Positions 34,133 through 42,464 of a DNA stretch of 64,000 nt are shown in pieces. The notes beneath the pieces are model-generated. The model saw only the letters and a list, made by a program, of their open reading frames with translations, was not told the DNA's origin and did no database searches. Origin of the DNA: Candidatus Bodocaedibacter vickermanii (GTDB lineage: Bacteria > Pseudomonadota > Alphaproteobacteria > UBA6184). Position numbers and translations under genes: made by a program. The DNA is taken from positions 419,153 to 483,152 of the forward strand of contig NZ_CP054719.1 in the NCBI RefSeq assembly GCF_014896945.1, given 5' to 3'. Every line of letters begins with the position of its first letter. Position 1 is the stretch's first letter.

Positions 34133-36043
34133 TTACTTCTTTTCTTGATCTTCGTCGACTTCTTTAAACTCTGCATCTACAACAGCATCATCTTTTGGTG
34201 CTTCAGCAGATTCAGCAGAAGGTTGAGCTTCTTGAGCCGCTTTATACATAGCTTCGCCCAGTTTCATCGACGACTGCATTAATGCGTCTGTTTTAGATTT
34301 TATGGCGTCCAGATCCTCAGACTTTGCAATTTCTTTCAATGCTGCCAGATCTTTTTCAACTGCATCTTTGTCTTCAGCTGAAATTTTATCGCCATGTTCT
34401 TTCAATGTCTTTTCAGTTGAATACAACAACGTATCCGCTTGGTTTTGAGCCTCAATCAATTCACGGCGTTTTTTATCAGACTCAGCATTGGCTTCTGCGT
34501 CTTTTACCATTTTCTCGATATCAGCGTCGCTTAATCCACCTGATGGCTGAATGCGAATTTGCTGTTCTTTGTTCGTTGCCTTGTCTTTCGCAGACACATG
34601 AACAATACCGTTGGCATCAATATCAAAGGTAACTTCGATTTGTGGCATACCACGGGGTGCCGCTGGCAATCCGACCAAATCAAATTGACCTAATATTTTG
34701 TTGTCCGCAGCCATTTCACGTTCACCTTGGAATACACGAATCGTCACCGCCGTTTGGTTATCATCAGCTGTGGAGAACACTTGGCTTTTCTTGGTTGGAA
34801 TCGTTGTGTTACGATCAATCAATCGTGTAAACACGCCGCCTAATGTCTCAATACCTAATGATAATGGCGTCACATCCAACAACACAACATCTTTAACATC
34901 ACCCGTTAATACACCACCTTGAATCGCAGCACCAATCGCCACAACTTCATCAGGGTTTACCCCACGGTGAGGCTCTTTGTTGAAGAATCGTTTAACTTCC
35001 TCAATCACTTTGGGCATACGAGTCATACCACCGACCAAGATGACTTCGTCGATGTCAGATGCTTTTAAGCCGGCATCTTTCAACGCTTTCTCGCATGGCT
35101 TCATGGTTCGTTGGATTAAATCATCCACCAACGTCTCATACTTCGCACGGGAAATTTTGATGTTCAAATGCTTTGGTCCCGTTGCATCTGCTGTGATGAA
35201 TGGCAAGTTAACTTCCGTTTGCATGCTGCTGGACAGTTCGATCTTTGCTTTTTCAGCTGCTTCCTTCAACCGTTGCAACGCCATTTTATCAGTGGAAATA
35301 TCGACGCCAGTTTCTTTTTTGAACTCGTCAATTAAGTATTGAACAATGCGAGCATCAAAGTCTTCACCACCCAAGAACGTGTCTCCATTGGTGGATTTAA
35401 CTTCAAACACACCCTCACCCACTTCAAGGATTGACACGTCGAATGTACCACCACCCAAGTCGTAAACAGCGATAACGCCAGACTCTTTTTTATCCAATCC
35501 ATAAGCAAGAGCTGCAGCAGTTGGCTCGTTCACGATACGCAAGACTTCAAGACCGGCAATCTTACCCGCATCGCGAGTCGCCTGACGTTGAGCATCGTTA
35601 AAGTACGCTGGTACAGTAATTACCGCCTGAGACACCGTCTCGCCCAAGAACTTTTCAGCAGTCTCTTTCATTTTGATCAATGTGAATGCGCTGATTTCGC
35701 TGGGGCTGTAATTCTTATCGCGAGATTTCACCCACGCATCGCCATTATCACCTTTTACAATTTGATACGGGACAAGCTCAATATCTTTGCGCACAGCTTC
35801 ATCTTCAAAGCGACGCCCGATCAAACGCTTAATCGCAAAGAATGTATTGTCGTGGTTTGTAACCGCCTGACGTTTCGCACCGTCACCTACTAAACGTTCG
35901 CCGCTTTCTGTAAAGGCAACAATCGATGGAGTCGTACGACGTCCTTCTGTGTTTTCAATCACTTTTGCCTGACCACCATCCATGATCGCCACGCACGAGT
36001 TCGTTGTTCCTAAATCGATTCCAATTACTTTTTTTGATGTCAT
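34133..36043 (-). CDS. dnaK: Chaperone DnaK (Hsp70)
   Basis: 636 residues. Nucleotide-binding domain with [17 protein letters not shown], phosphate motifs [13 protein letters not shown] and [12 protein letters not shown], the linker [15 protein letters not shown], then the substrate-binding domain and an acidic tail ending EEVDE-like [11 protein letters not shown]. The leader AGGAGAGACTAAAATGAC resembles those of the two genes upstream. HrcA control is likely through the CIRCE-like site 1.5 kb upstream if all four genes are one operon. Confidence 0.98.
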   Translation of the reverse strand: MTSKKVIGIDLGTTNSCVAIMDGGQAKVIENTEGRRTTPSIVAFTESGERLVGDGAKRQAVTNHDNTFFAIKRLIGRRFEDEAVRKDIELVPYQIVKGDNGDAWVKSRDKNYSPSEISAFTLIKMKETAEKFLGETVSQAVITVPAYFNDAQRQATRDAGKIAGLEVLRIVNEPTAAALAYGLDKKESGVIAVYDLGGGTFDVSILEVGEGVFEVKSTNGDTFLGGEDFDARIVQYLIDEFKKETGVDISTDKMALQRLKEAAEKAKIELSSSMQTEVNLPFITADATGPKHLNIKISRAKYETLVDDLIQRTMKPCEKALKDAGLKASDIDEVILVGGMTRMPKVIEEVKRFFNKEPHRGVNPDEVVAIGAAIQGGVLTGDVKDVVLLDVTPLSLGIETLGGVFTRLIDRNTTIPTKKSQVFSTADDNQTAVTIRVFQGEREMAADNKILGQFDLVGLPAAPRGMPQIEVTFDIDANGIVHVSAKDKATNKEQQIRIQPSGGLSDADIEKMVKDAEANAESDKKRRELIEAQNQADTLLYSTEKTLKEHGDKISAEDKDAVEKDLAALKEIAKSEDLDAIKSKTDALMQSSMKLGEAMYKAAQEAQPSAESAEAPKDDAVVDAEFKEVDEDQEKK

Positions 36044-36105
36044 TTTAGTCTCTCCTGTTAATTAATGTATGTAATTTTAAACTGGCATTATTTGAAACGA
36101 GCTTA

Positions 36106-36513
36106 TCACGCCTCTGTATTAATACGCTTCCAAATCTGATAATCCTCAACTTTATAAACTTTGTAATCTAGGCTATAACCTGCTGTTATACGACCATCAT
36201 CAACATGACGGATATCCAATGCATAAACACAATCCCCACAGCCTAATTTTATTCTTGACTCAAGAAACAGTGCAATTACTTTTAGAAAATTGTCCTCCTT
36301 ATTTAAAAGGTCGATCATAACTCTTTCATTTTCTGCAGTTTGTGAATCTCGACATACAGCTTTTGCGTTTTTATATCCACTTAATCGAGATTCAAAACAA
36401 TCATCAAAAGCAGCACTTTCAAAGTTAAGCGGATAGTCCTTATCCTTGTATTTTACAGTAAGCTTATAATCACTACGTTCATCAAGTTTGAAACTGTTTA
36501 TTTTTGTTGTCAT
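36106..36513 (-). CDS. Hypothetical protein in the dnaK cluster
   Basis: 135 residues, soluble, no signal peptide. Starts MTTKINSFKLDERSDYKLTV; contains a GCGDCVYALDIRHVDDG segment (CGDC). It shares its leader and first four codons (AGGAGAGCTAACATGACAACA, two parts) with the 306-residue gene upstream, so translation-initiation regions have been duplicated. 62 bp before dnaK, same strand. No family recognised. Confidence 0.6.
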   Translation of the reverse strand: MTTKINSFKLDERSDYKLTVKYKDKDYPLNFESAAFDDCFESRLSGYKNAKAVCRDSQTAENERVMIDLLNKEDNFLKVIALFLESRIKLGCGDCVYALDIRHVDDGRITAGYSLDYKVYKVEDYQIWKRINTEA

Positions 36514-36523
36514 GTTAGCTCTC

Positions 36524-37444
36524 CTATGAATTTTCGGTTTCTAAGATTTGACCAAGCATATTTTCAACTTCTTCTAAAGAGGGTTTCTTAAAGTATGCTA
36601 CATAATTTCCATAATCTGTTGGAACTGTATTAAGTGAATCAGTAAAAATAGCTGGTAATTCTCCCCATTTTGATTCAAAAATATGATTTTCATCTTTTCG
36701 CAATTCTTTAATAATACCCGTGTGCGTTAGTCTTTTTTCATCGAAGTACACAATTATCCCTCCCTCTTCGGGCACAGAAAGTTTTGATAGCTCTCTAACA
36801 ATCCCTCCAAACTCTTCTGGCTTTATCCAACGCTTATGCCCAAGCACGTGTGCATATCCATTGATACCATCCTCAACCTCCTTGTCACAAACACTCTCCT
36901 CGCCTAATATTTCTTTGACAGAAGCGATCTGCTTGCTTAAGAAATCATTTTCTGAGATTTTACTATTTTTAAAATCATCTAAGCTCAAAACTTTACTTAG
37001 TTTTTTACGCTTTTCATCTACTTCCTTCAAATAACACCAAATCATATCATCAGCTTGTTGCTGATTAATCTCCGAACAATACCCTCTTTCAAGAATCTTC
37101 GGGGATTGCTCCACCAGGTATTTTAAAAGTGAAAATGATTGACATGAGCTTAACAATTCCTCAACTTTTTTTTCATCAAAATCTATCTGCTGTGGGGAAA
37201 GTTTACATAGGGTGCTAACACTAAAGTTACACACAATTTCTTGTTGCTCTTTGATCTTAGACATATATCCCCGACAATCAACTGTATGATCAAAAACAAG
37301 TGCATCGTCAAAGCCAATTGTTACTTTGTAACTATCCTGAGGTGGTAGCTTTATTTGATCGACTTCTATCGGATTTTGTTTAATAAAGACAATCTCTTTT
37401 ATCGTAAATACATGTGACTCTCTTATTATTTTTTTTGTTGTCAT
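36524..37444 (-). CDS. Hypothetical protein, possibly DUF7689-like C-terminal domain
   Basis: 306 residues, no signal peptide. The N-terminal 110 residues are strand-rich (KVTIGFDDALVFDHTVDC) and resemble the start of the next gene's product. The middle is helical, and the C-terminal 110 residues (INGYAHVLGHKRWI, GIIVYFDEKRLTHTGIIKEL, ESKWGELPAIFTDSLNTV, YGNYVAYF) resemble papain/NlpC-like DUF7689 proteins with His and W-SKWG motifs, but the usual Cys position reads Gly, so no catalysis is predicted. First gene of the probable dnaK operon, preceded by a promoter and a CIRCE-like operator. Confidence 0.55.
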   Translation of the reverse strand: MTTKKIIRESHVFTIKEIVFIKQNPIEVDQIKLPPQDSYKVTIGFDDALVFDHTVDCRGYMSKIKEQQEIVCNFSVSTLCKLSPQQIDFDEKKVEELLSSCQSFSLLKYLVEQSPKILERGYCSEINQQQADDMIWCYLKEVDEKRKKLSKVLSLDDFKNSKISENDFLSKQIASVKEILGEESVCDKEVEDGINGYAHVLGHKRWIKPEEFGGIVRELSKLSVPEEGGIIVYFDEKRLTHTGIIKELRKDENHIFESKWGELPAIFTDSLNTVPTDYGNYVAYFKKPSLEEVENMLGQILETENS

Positions 37445-37518
37445 GTTAGTTCTCCTTTAAAGGTTTTTATTATAGTTATTTGAAGTTTCATGGGTTTACC
37501 TCACTCTATATATCTACA

Positions 37519-37546
37519 ATTATACAAACTCAAACTTAAAAATCAA
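37519..37546 (-). promoter_or_regulatory. Promoter of the dnaK cluster
   Basis: Minus strand: TTGATT, 16 bp, TATAAT (perfect -10). It lies about 75 bp upstream of the 306-residue gene's ATG and 8 bp downstream of the CIRCE-like site. Confidence 0.6.
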
Positions 37547-37553
37547 GCACTTT

Positions 37554-37580
37554 TTGGCACTCATGTAATGGTAGTGCTAA
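37554..37580. promoter_or_regulatory. CIRCE-like HrcA operator
   Basis: TTGGCACTC-N9-TAGTGCTAA. The CIRCE consensus is TTAGCACTC-N9-GAGTGCTAA, so 16 of 18 arm positions match and the 9-bp spacing is exact. It sits between the divergent start of the dnaK cluster and a small plus-strand gene. HrcA is the heat-shock repressor that binds this sequence; the gene is not in the window. Confidence 0.8.
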
Positions 37581-37629
37581 CACTGTTAAAAGAGTCTTAA
37601 TCCGATACATTTTTTTCAAAGGAATTTCT

Positions 37630-37911
37630 ATGAACACGATCTGGATAATCATTACTTTACTGATGGATTCACTCAACTTATGGGCATCTGAAATAACACT
37701 TCAACAACATCGCACTATAACCGTCAGTTTCACATCAACAAACGGACAAACTCATACAATCAGAATTGCTTCGACAAATTCCATAAACATAGTCTACCGC
37801 AAGATTGTGCAATCACCTGATGGCAATCGCACATTGCTATTTGCTGCTATGGCAACAAAACATGTGTGCCACTTACATTTCACGTTACCACTTGTTTTCT
37901 TGAACACTTGA
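37630..37911 (+). CDS. Small secreted protein, possibly frameshifted
   Basis: 93 residues: signal peptide MNTIWIIITLLMDSLNLWAS, then ITLQQHRTITVSFTSTNGQ. The frame ends in a TGA, but an overlapping frame continues TCFLEHLKRLSPDGRSASLN to 38090 without another start, which would overlap the convergent gene. One base change may have broken a longer protein. AAAGGAA precedes the ATG. Low certainty. Confidence 0.4.
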   Translation: MNTIWIIITLLMDSLNLWASEITLQQHRTITVSFTSTNGQTHTIRIASTNSINIVYRKIVQSPDGNRTLLFAAMATKHVCHLHFTLPLVFLNT

Positions 37912-38024
37912 AACGTTTATCCCCGGATGGTCGCTCCGCAAGTTTAAATCCAGGCTTCAGTGTTTTACCCTTTATCAACACAAACACTGAAAAATCTCTA
38001 GGAAGCGCCAACATATCAGCAACG

Positions 38025-38429
38025 TTAAGCAATTTTTTTACGGGAATTATTTTTAAATGCAGTCCTAGCATACCCATTAACCTTACCTAAAAAATGATCA
38101 ATATTTTCAAAGGAAAGAACAGGTTTATCCGACGCTACATTCTCATGCTTAAGCAATAACGAATCCATAGCTTCTATTAACAATCGATGTTTTTTTAAGA
38201 ATGCATTTTGAAGTTTTATTAATTCAGGCTTTTTTAAATATAAAGTAATGAAATCAGCCGCCTCTGCTTTTTTTAAGATGCCATCACTAATTTCAATGGC
38301 TTCAGCTAAAATATCTCTACGAATTTTTACATATTGATCTTCACTGCCTTTATAAAAAAAACCTATCTCAAACGTTTGATCATCTACCTTTTTAGTTCTT
38401 TTAAAGAACCGCTTCTTTTCTGAAGTCAT
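38025..38429 (-). CDS. Hypothetical cytoplasmic protein
   Basis: 134 residues from the ATG after a GGGGGT site. The leftmost possible start would add a hydrophobic 36-residue leader and is less likely. Lys/Glu-rich and helical (KKRFFKRTKKVDDQTFEIGF, DILAEAIEISDGILKKAEAA). No family recognised. Confidence 0.45.
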   Translation of the reverse strand: MTSEKKRFFKRTKKVDDQTFEIGFFYKGSEDQYVKIRRDILAEAIEISDGILKKAEAADFITLYLKKPELIKLQNAFLKKHRLLIEAMDSLLLKHENVASDKPVLSFENIDHFLGKVNGYARTAFKNNSRKKIA

Positions 38430-38520
38430 TTTACCCCCGAACGAAATTATTATTGTTATTAATAAAATGGTACAACCCTGATCAGAAAAAATCAAGCCCA
38501 CCTTAACAAGGTCTTCTGTA

Positions 38521-38546
38521 AAAAAAAAGAGAGTCAAAAGACTCTC
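38521..38546 (-). terminator. Terminator of the bufferin-type operon
   Basis: Minus-strand hairpin GAGAGTC-TTTT-GACTCTC followed by eight T residues, about 50 bp past the DoxX stop. Confidence 0.9.
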
Positions 38547-38597
38547 AATAATGAATTTAGCAAATGTTCAAACAATACCTGATATTATTTCCATCTG

Positions 38598-39302
38598 CTA
38601 CGCCGGCTTGCTTGTGGTTCGTCTGCCTGATTTTACAGTCTTATTTTTTACTAAAGATTTAATAGCCACAATTGTGTCAGGTTCTGCCACCAACTTACCT
38701 TTACTCAATCGTCGATTTACAATGGGTTCTTTCTTATTATCCAACATGATTTTCTCGTTGGGACGCTCTTTTGCAATAATGTTGGGTGCTTTTTTAGGCA
38801 GCATATCCGCAGAATCCAAATGATGCTGCATGCCGCTATGCAGCCTTGTCCACCAGCTTCTCAGCCATCCATCGAATGAAAACTTACCAGGCCCCATGAT
38901 GAATGACACGCCCAACAGTAATGCCCAAAACTCATGGGTAAAATGCGGACGTACACCGAATGTAATAACTGCTGTAACCCCCAATAATCCTAGCGCCCCA
39001 ATACGAGACAATACGCCCAATGCTAAAAAAATGGAAAAAATCAACTCAGCTCCCGTTCCCAAAACTGCAGCAACCTCTGGTGATAGGACAGGCAATTTGT
39101 AAACGTTCTTGAATAAAAAAACTGTTTTAAACCATCCGCCCTCCCAAAGGTTTTCAAATTTATTCCAGCCCGATTGAAAAAAAATACTCGCAACATAAAC
39201 ACGAAGAATTAACAACAATACATCATGGATATACTTTACAAGAAAGTCAATTAACGTGTCATACAATTGAACACTTTTCTGAATGATGGATAGCATTGAC
39301 AT
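38598..39302 (-). CDS. DoxX family membrane protein (bufferin operon)
   Basis: 234 residues. Four hydrophobic helices in the first 150 residues (LLLILRVYVASIFFQSGWNKF, VAAVLGTGAELIFSIFLALG and others; G-W-x-K and the GAELI motif are typical of DoxX), then an unusual basic 75-residue cytoplasmic tail. The ATG at 39302 has AAAGG 6 nt upstream and overlaps the end of the DUF2063 gene. DoxX genes often close DUF692 operons, where they are thought to handle electrons or quinone/thiol redox at the membrane; here inferred. Confidence 0.85.
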   Translation of the reverse strand: MSMLSIIQKSVQLYDTLIDFLVKYIHDVLLLILRVYVASIFFQSGWNKFENLWEGGWFKTVFLFKNVYKLPVLSPEVAAVLGTGAELIFSIFLALGVLSRIGALGLLGVTAVITFGVRPHFTHEFWALLLGVSFIMGPGKFSFDGWLRSWWTRLHSGMQHHLDSADMLPKKAPNIIAKERPNEKIMLDNKKEPIVNRRLSKGKLVAEPDTIVAIKSLVKNKTVKSGRRTTSKPA

Positions 39303-39981
39303 CAAGAACCTTTAAGAAATTTATATTAAACACTTTAACAAAGATTTCTTTAGAAAAGGTTAAATTGTCAAATATTTCACCTAAAAGACTTGGGGATCTC
39401 AGAAAATCGAATACCCTATACTCTTCCTGGCTAATCGATTGAATAATAGGCACCTCATCTTTACACCACACCAGGTAATAAAATTGCTTCATTTCAATAC
39501 GCCCTATTGCACCCTTTATTTTTAAGGTGCGATATACTTCTCTCACGTTATAATCACTTTGAAACAATCGAACATCCGATCGCAATTGCCAATATACTTG
39601 ATCAGGCTCAACACATTCTTGACCCTCATCTACTGCCGCAATCGCAACGGATTTCAAGTCCCACTCTAATCTGGCCAGTTCTGTTGCAATGGGATCTTGC
39701 AGAAACAATGGAAAGCTCTCTCCATAGGTTGAAAGTAATTGCCCTGCTTTTGGACGATACTGGCAGACATAGGCTACCGCTAACGATGTGAATACATCCC
39801 CCAAATATTGAGCCGTCACTGTAAATGTTTTTTGCAACGCATTGCAGTGCCCTTGCATGAAATTACGGCGATACACTTCCAACCTTGCATCCATATCACT
39901 CACGTCAACAAAGCTATCGGAAACCGTTTGAGTCAGCATACTGTTCACAAACTCTAACTGTAAATCTATGTCGTCACGCAT
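39259..39981 (-). CDS. DUF2063/HvfC-type partner of the MNIO enzyme
   Basis: 240 residues. N-terminal helical domain with RLEVYRRNFMQGHCNALQKTF and YVCQYRPKAGQLLSTYGESFP, matching the DUF2063 (HvfC, BufC) family that recruits the precursor peptide to the MNIO enzyme. The C-terminal 110 residues are diverged and winged-helix-like. The start overlaps the enzyme's stop by 16 bp. The cognate precursor is the first gene of the operon. Confidence 0.85.
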   Translation of the reverse strand: MRDDIDLQLEFVNSMLTQTVSDSFVDVSDMDARLEVYRRNFMQGHCNALQKTFTVTAQYLGDVFTSLAVAYVCQYRPKAGQLLSTYGESFPLFLQDPIATELARLEWDLKSVAIAAVDEGQECVEPDQVYWQLRSDVRLFQSDYNVREVYRTLKIKGAIGRIEMKQFYYLVWCKDEVPIIQSISQEEYRVFDFLRSPSLLGEIFDNLTFSKEIFVKVFNINFLKVLDVNAIHHSEKCSIV

Positions 39982-40811
39982 ACCCGCTCCATATATAATG
40001 ATGCTTGCTGTGCTTGATCCAACAAAACATCAATCTCTGGCAAATCATCATCCCACTCAACTAGTGTATAGGCTTTTGGTTGCCTGCGGATAGCATCTTG
40101 ATACACTTCCCACACAGCCTGACACACAGGTTGATTGTGCGTATCAATTAAAAATTCTCCATCAGATGCTTTAACATGACCTGCCAAATGAATCTCTCTC
40201 ACAGCATCCCAATTCAATTCATTTAAATAGGCACTGGCATTCCAACCATGATTCACCGATTGAACATACAGATTATTCACATCCAACAAAATACCGCACC
40301 CAGTTGTTTTAGTTAAGGCATTCAGAAACTCAGGCTCAGTATATGTATTGCTTTTAAAGCTCAGATAAGTTGATGGATTTTCAACCAACAAGGGGCGCTG
40401 AAAAAACTCCTGAAGGATATTGATATGCATCGCCATTCGTTTCAACGATGATTCTGTCATTGGCAAGGGATACAAATCATTATACCCATACCCATTCAAC
40501 GTGTTCCATGACACATGATCGGATATCATAAATGGATTAACCTCGTCCATTAATCGCTTAATCGCATGCAAATGTTCACGAGATGGCAGCTCTTCCGATC
40601 CCAGTGACAAGCTGATGCAATGGAAACTAATGGGATATTGCTCAGCGATTTTCTTTAATTTTTGTCGATTCGGGAAATGGTGGATATAATTTTCAGGATG
40701 CACCTCTAACCATCCGATGGGTATTTGGGGAATATTAACTAGAAAGTATTCAAGATATTTTGAACGCAATCCAATTCCAACGGATGATCGAGGATTCTGG
40801 AAACTTGTCAT
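39966..40811 (-). CDS. MNIO (DUF692) multinuclear non-heme iron oxidative enzyme
   Basis: 281 residues, TIM-barrel of the DUF692/UPF0276 family. Visible metal ligands and landmarks: VGIGLRSKYLEYF, WLEVHPENY, SFHCISLSLGS, MISDHVSWN, LLVENPSTYLSF, GILLDVNNLYVQSVNHG, EIHLAGH, LVEWDDDLPE. It modifies Cys residues of partner precursors using iron and oxygen; in bufferins the product is a thiooxazole. It overlaps the precursor by ATGA (4 bp), so translation is coupled. Confidence 0.95.
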   Translation of the reverse strand: MTSFQNPRSSVGIGLRSKYLEYFLVNIPQIPIGWLEVHPENYIHHFPNRQKLKKIAEQYPISFHCISLSLGSEELPSREHLHAIKRLMDEVNPFMISDHVSWNTLNGYGYNDLYPLPMTESSLKRMAMHINILQEFFQRPLLVENPSTYLSFKSNTYTEPEFLNALTKTTGCGILLDVNNLYVQSVNHGWNASAYLNELNWDAVREIHLAGHVKASDGEFLIDTHNQPVCQAVWEVYQDAIRRQPKAYTLVEWDDDLPEIDVLLDQAQQASLYMERVCVTT

Positions 40812-41098
40812 TTAGCAGGAGGAAGCCCTAATTTTTTACGTGCGTCAGCTTCCGATAAGCCACCCATTTTCTTACATTCAGCTTCGCTTACGACCACTTT
40901 CCAATCACCAACATGACGATCGCGATCAGACTCAGCACCACAATCATGTTCATTGTGGTCTAAGGCACCACAATCGTTTTCTCCAGGCGCAGATACGCCA
41001 TAGCATTTAAAACCCTCGTCTGCATGGACTACCGATGAAGACAAAGACGCAATAAAACTTGTAATAGCAATAGATGATAATAATGTTTTTGAGTTCAT
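40808..41098 (-). CDS. Bufferin-like RiPP precursor (DUF2282 family)
   Basis: 96 residues. Signal peptide MNSKTLLSSIAITSFIASLS, cleavage near VHA-DE; core with four Cys: FKCYGVSAPGENDCGALD, HNEHDCGAESD and EAECKKMGG. This order (KCYG, NDC, HxC, EC) matches the DUF2282 precursors named BufA. The C-terminal GLSEADARKKLGLPPAK is an extension. The two middle Cys are the expected targets for conversion to thiooxazole. Such peptides bind copper in the periplasm. An Asp/His-rich insert (HNEHDC..SDRDRHVGDW) is unusual for the family. Confidence 0.85.
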   Translation of the reverse strand: MNSKTLLSSIAITSFIASLSSSVVHADEGFKCYGVSAPGENDCGALDHNEHDCGAESDRDRHVGDWKVVVSEAECKKMGGLSEADARKKLGLPPAK

Positions 41099-41296
41099 AT
41101 TTTTATTCTTTTTATTTTTTTATAATCTATTTTAGACATGAACACAGGGGGTCTTGCAAGATCTTTTTTATTTTTTTTGTATAGTTAATTTCACCTTTAC
41201 CATGCCCTCTCTTATCTACACTTTAACAGAATTAATTGCTTTATACAGACGCCCAAGTTGTGTTAAAATATCCGCTATTAATTAAAGGATTAAACT

Positions 41297-42403
41297 ATGG
41301 GATTTCGGTGCGGAATTGTTGGCTTACCCAATGTTGGGAAATCAACTTTATTTAATGCGTTAACATCAACGGCTGCTGCAGAGGCTGCAAACTATCCATT
41401 TTGTACTATTGAACCCAATGTGGGCAAAGTTGGTGTACCCGATGAACGATTGAATAACGCTGCAAAAATAGCAGGTTCTGCACAGATTATCCCAACAACC
41501 CTGGAATTCGTTGATATCGCAGGTCTTGTTAAAGGTGCAAGCCAAGGTCAAGGTTTGGGCAATCAATTTTTAGGACACATCCGCGAAGTCGATGCCATTG
41601 TGCATGTGGTACGCTGCTTTGATTCTGGAGACATCATCCATGTTGAAGGATCTGTCGATCCTATTCGCGATATCGAAATTATCGATACTGAACTTGCTTT
41701 AGCTGACTTGGAAAGCGTTGAAAAGCGCATTCCGACCATGGAAAAAAAGATCAAAGGCGGAAAAGAACCCGAACTCGCTGAGCAACTTGATCTATTGCGA
41801 CGCGTACTAAAAGTGCTAGAAGCCGGCAACCCAGCTCGTGATACTGAATTGAAAGATGTTCATGAGAAAGTCTTGATGAAGCAATTACAACTTCTAACTT
41901 CAAAACCCATCGTATATGCCTGCAACGTTTCAGAAGACGAAGCAGCAACAGGAAATGCGTTATCTGAAAAAGTCGCTGCTTATGCAGCAAAGCAAGGTGC
42001 ATCCAGCGTGGTGATTTCCGCTGCTATTGAATCTGAAGTCGCACAACTATCAACGCAAGAAGAAAAAGATGAGTTTTTACACGCACTAGGATTAAGCTCC
42101 ACAGGATTAACTCGTGTAATTCAAGCTGGATATCAATTATTAGACCTAATCACATATTTTACAGTGGGTCCAAAAGAAGCCAGAGCATGGACCGTTAAAC
42201 GCAATACAAAAGCACCTCAAGCTGCGGGTGAAATTCACGGCGATTTCGAACGTGGCTTCATTTGCGCAGAAACCATCGCTTACACTGATTATGCCGCATA
42301 TAATGGTGAACAAGGTGCAAAAGCTGCTGGAAAAGCCCGCCAAGAAGGTCGCGATTATGTCACCCAAGATGGTGATATTTTCCATTTCAGGTTTAATGTA
42401 TAG
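41297..42403 (+). CDS. ychF: Redox-regulated ATPase/GTPase YchF
   Basis: 368 residues, Obg-related. G1 GLPNVGKST, G3 DIAGLVKGAS (with QGQGLGNQFLGHIREVD), G4-like NVSED, and a C-terminal TGS domain (LLDLITYFTVGPKEARAWTV and HGDFERGFICAETI). YchF binds ribosomes and prefers ATP; it also affects oxidative stress response. AAAGGA precedes the ATG. Starts divergently from the bufferin operon. Confidence 0.97.
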   Translation: MGFRCGIVGLPNVGKSTLFNALTSTAAAEAANYPFCTIEPNVGKVGVPDERLNNAAKIAGSAQIIPTTLEFVDIAGLVKGASQGQGLGNQFLGHIREVDAIVHVVRCFDSGDIIHVEGSVDPIRDIEIIDTELALADLESVEKRIPTMEKKIKGGKEPELAEQLDLLRRVLKVLEAGNPARDTELKDVHEKVLMKQLQLLTSKPIVYACNVSEDEAATGNALSEKVAAYAAKQGASSVVISAAIESEVAQLSTQEEKDEFLHALGLSSTGLTRVIQAGYQLLDLITYFTVGPKEARAWTVKRNTKAPQAAGEIHGDFERGFICAETIAYTDYAAYNGEQGAKAAGKARQEGRDYVTQDGDIFHFRFNV

Positions 42404-42464
42404 ATAGTTGACTTTTGTCAACTGTCTACTATATAACTATCTTTAGTTTATATAAGGACATTGC

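Noticed and set aside
34324..35893. Several plus-strand frames of 60-120 codons across dnaK
   Set aside because: Antisense shadows of a strongly conserved gene.
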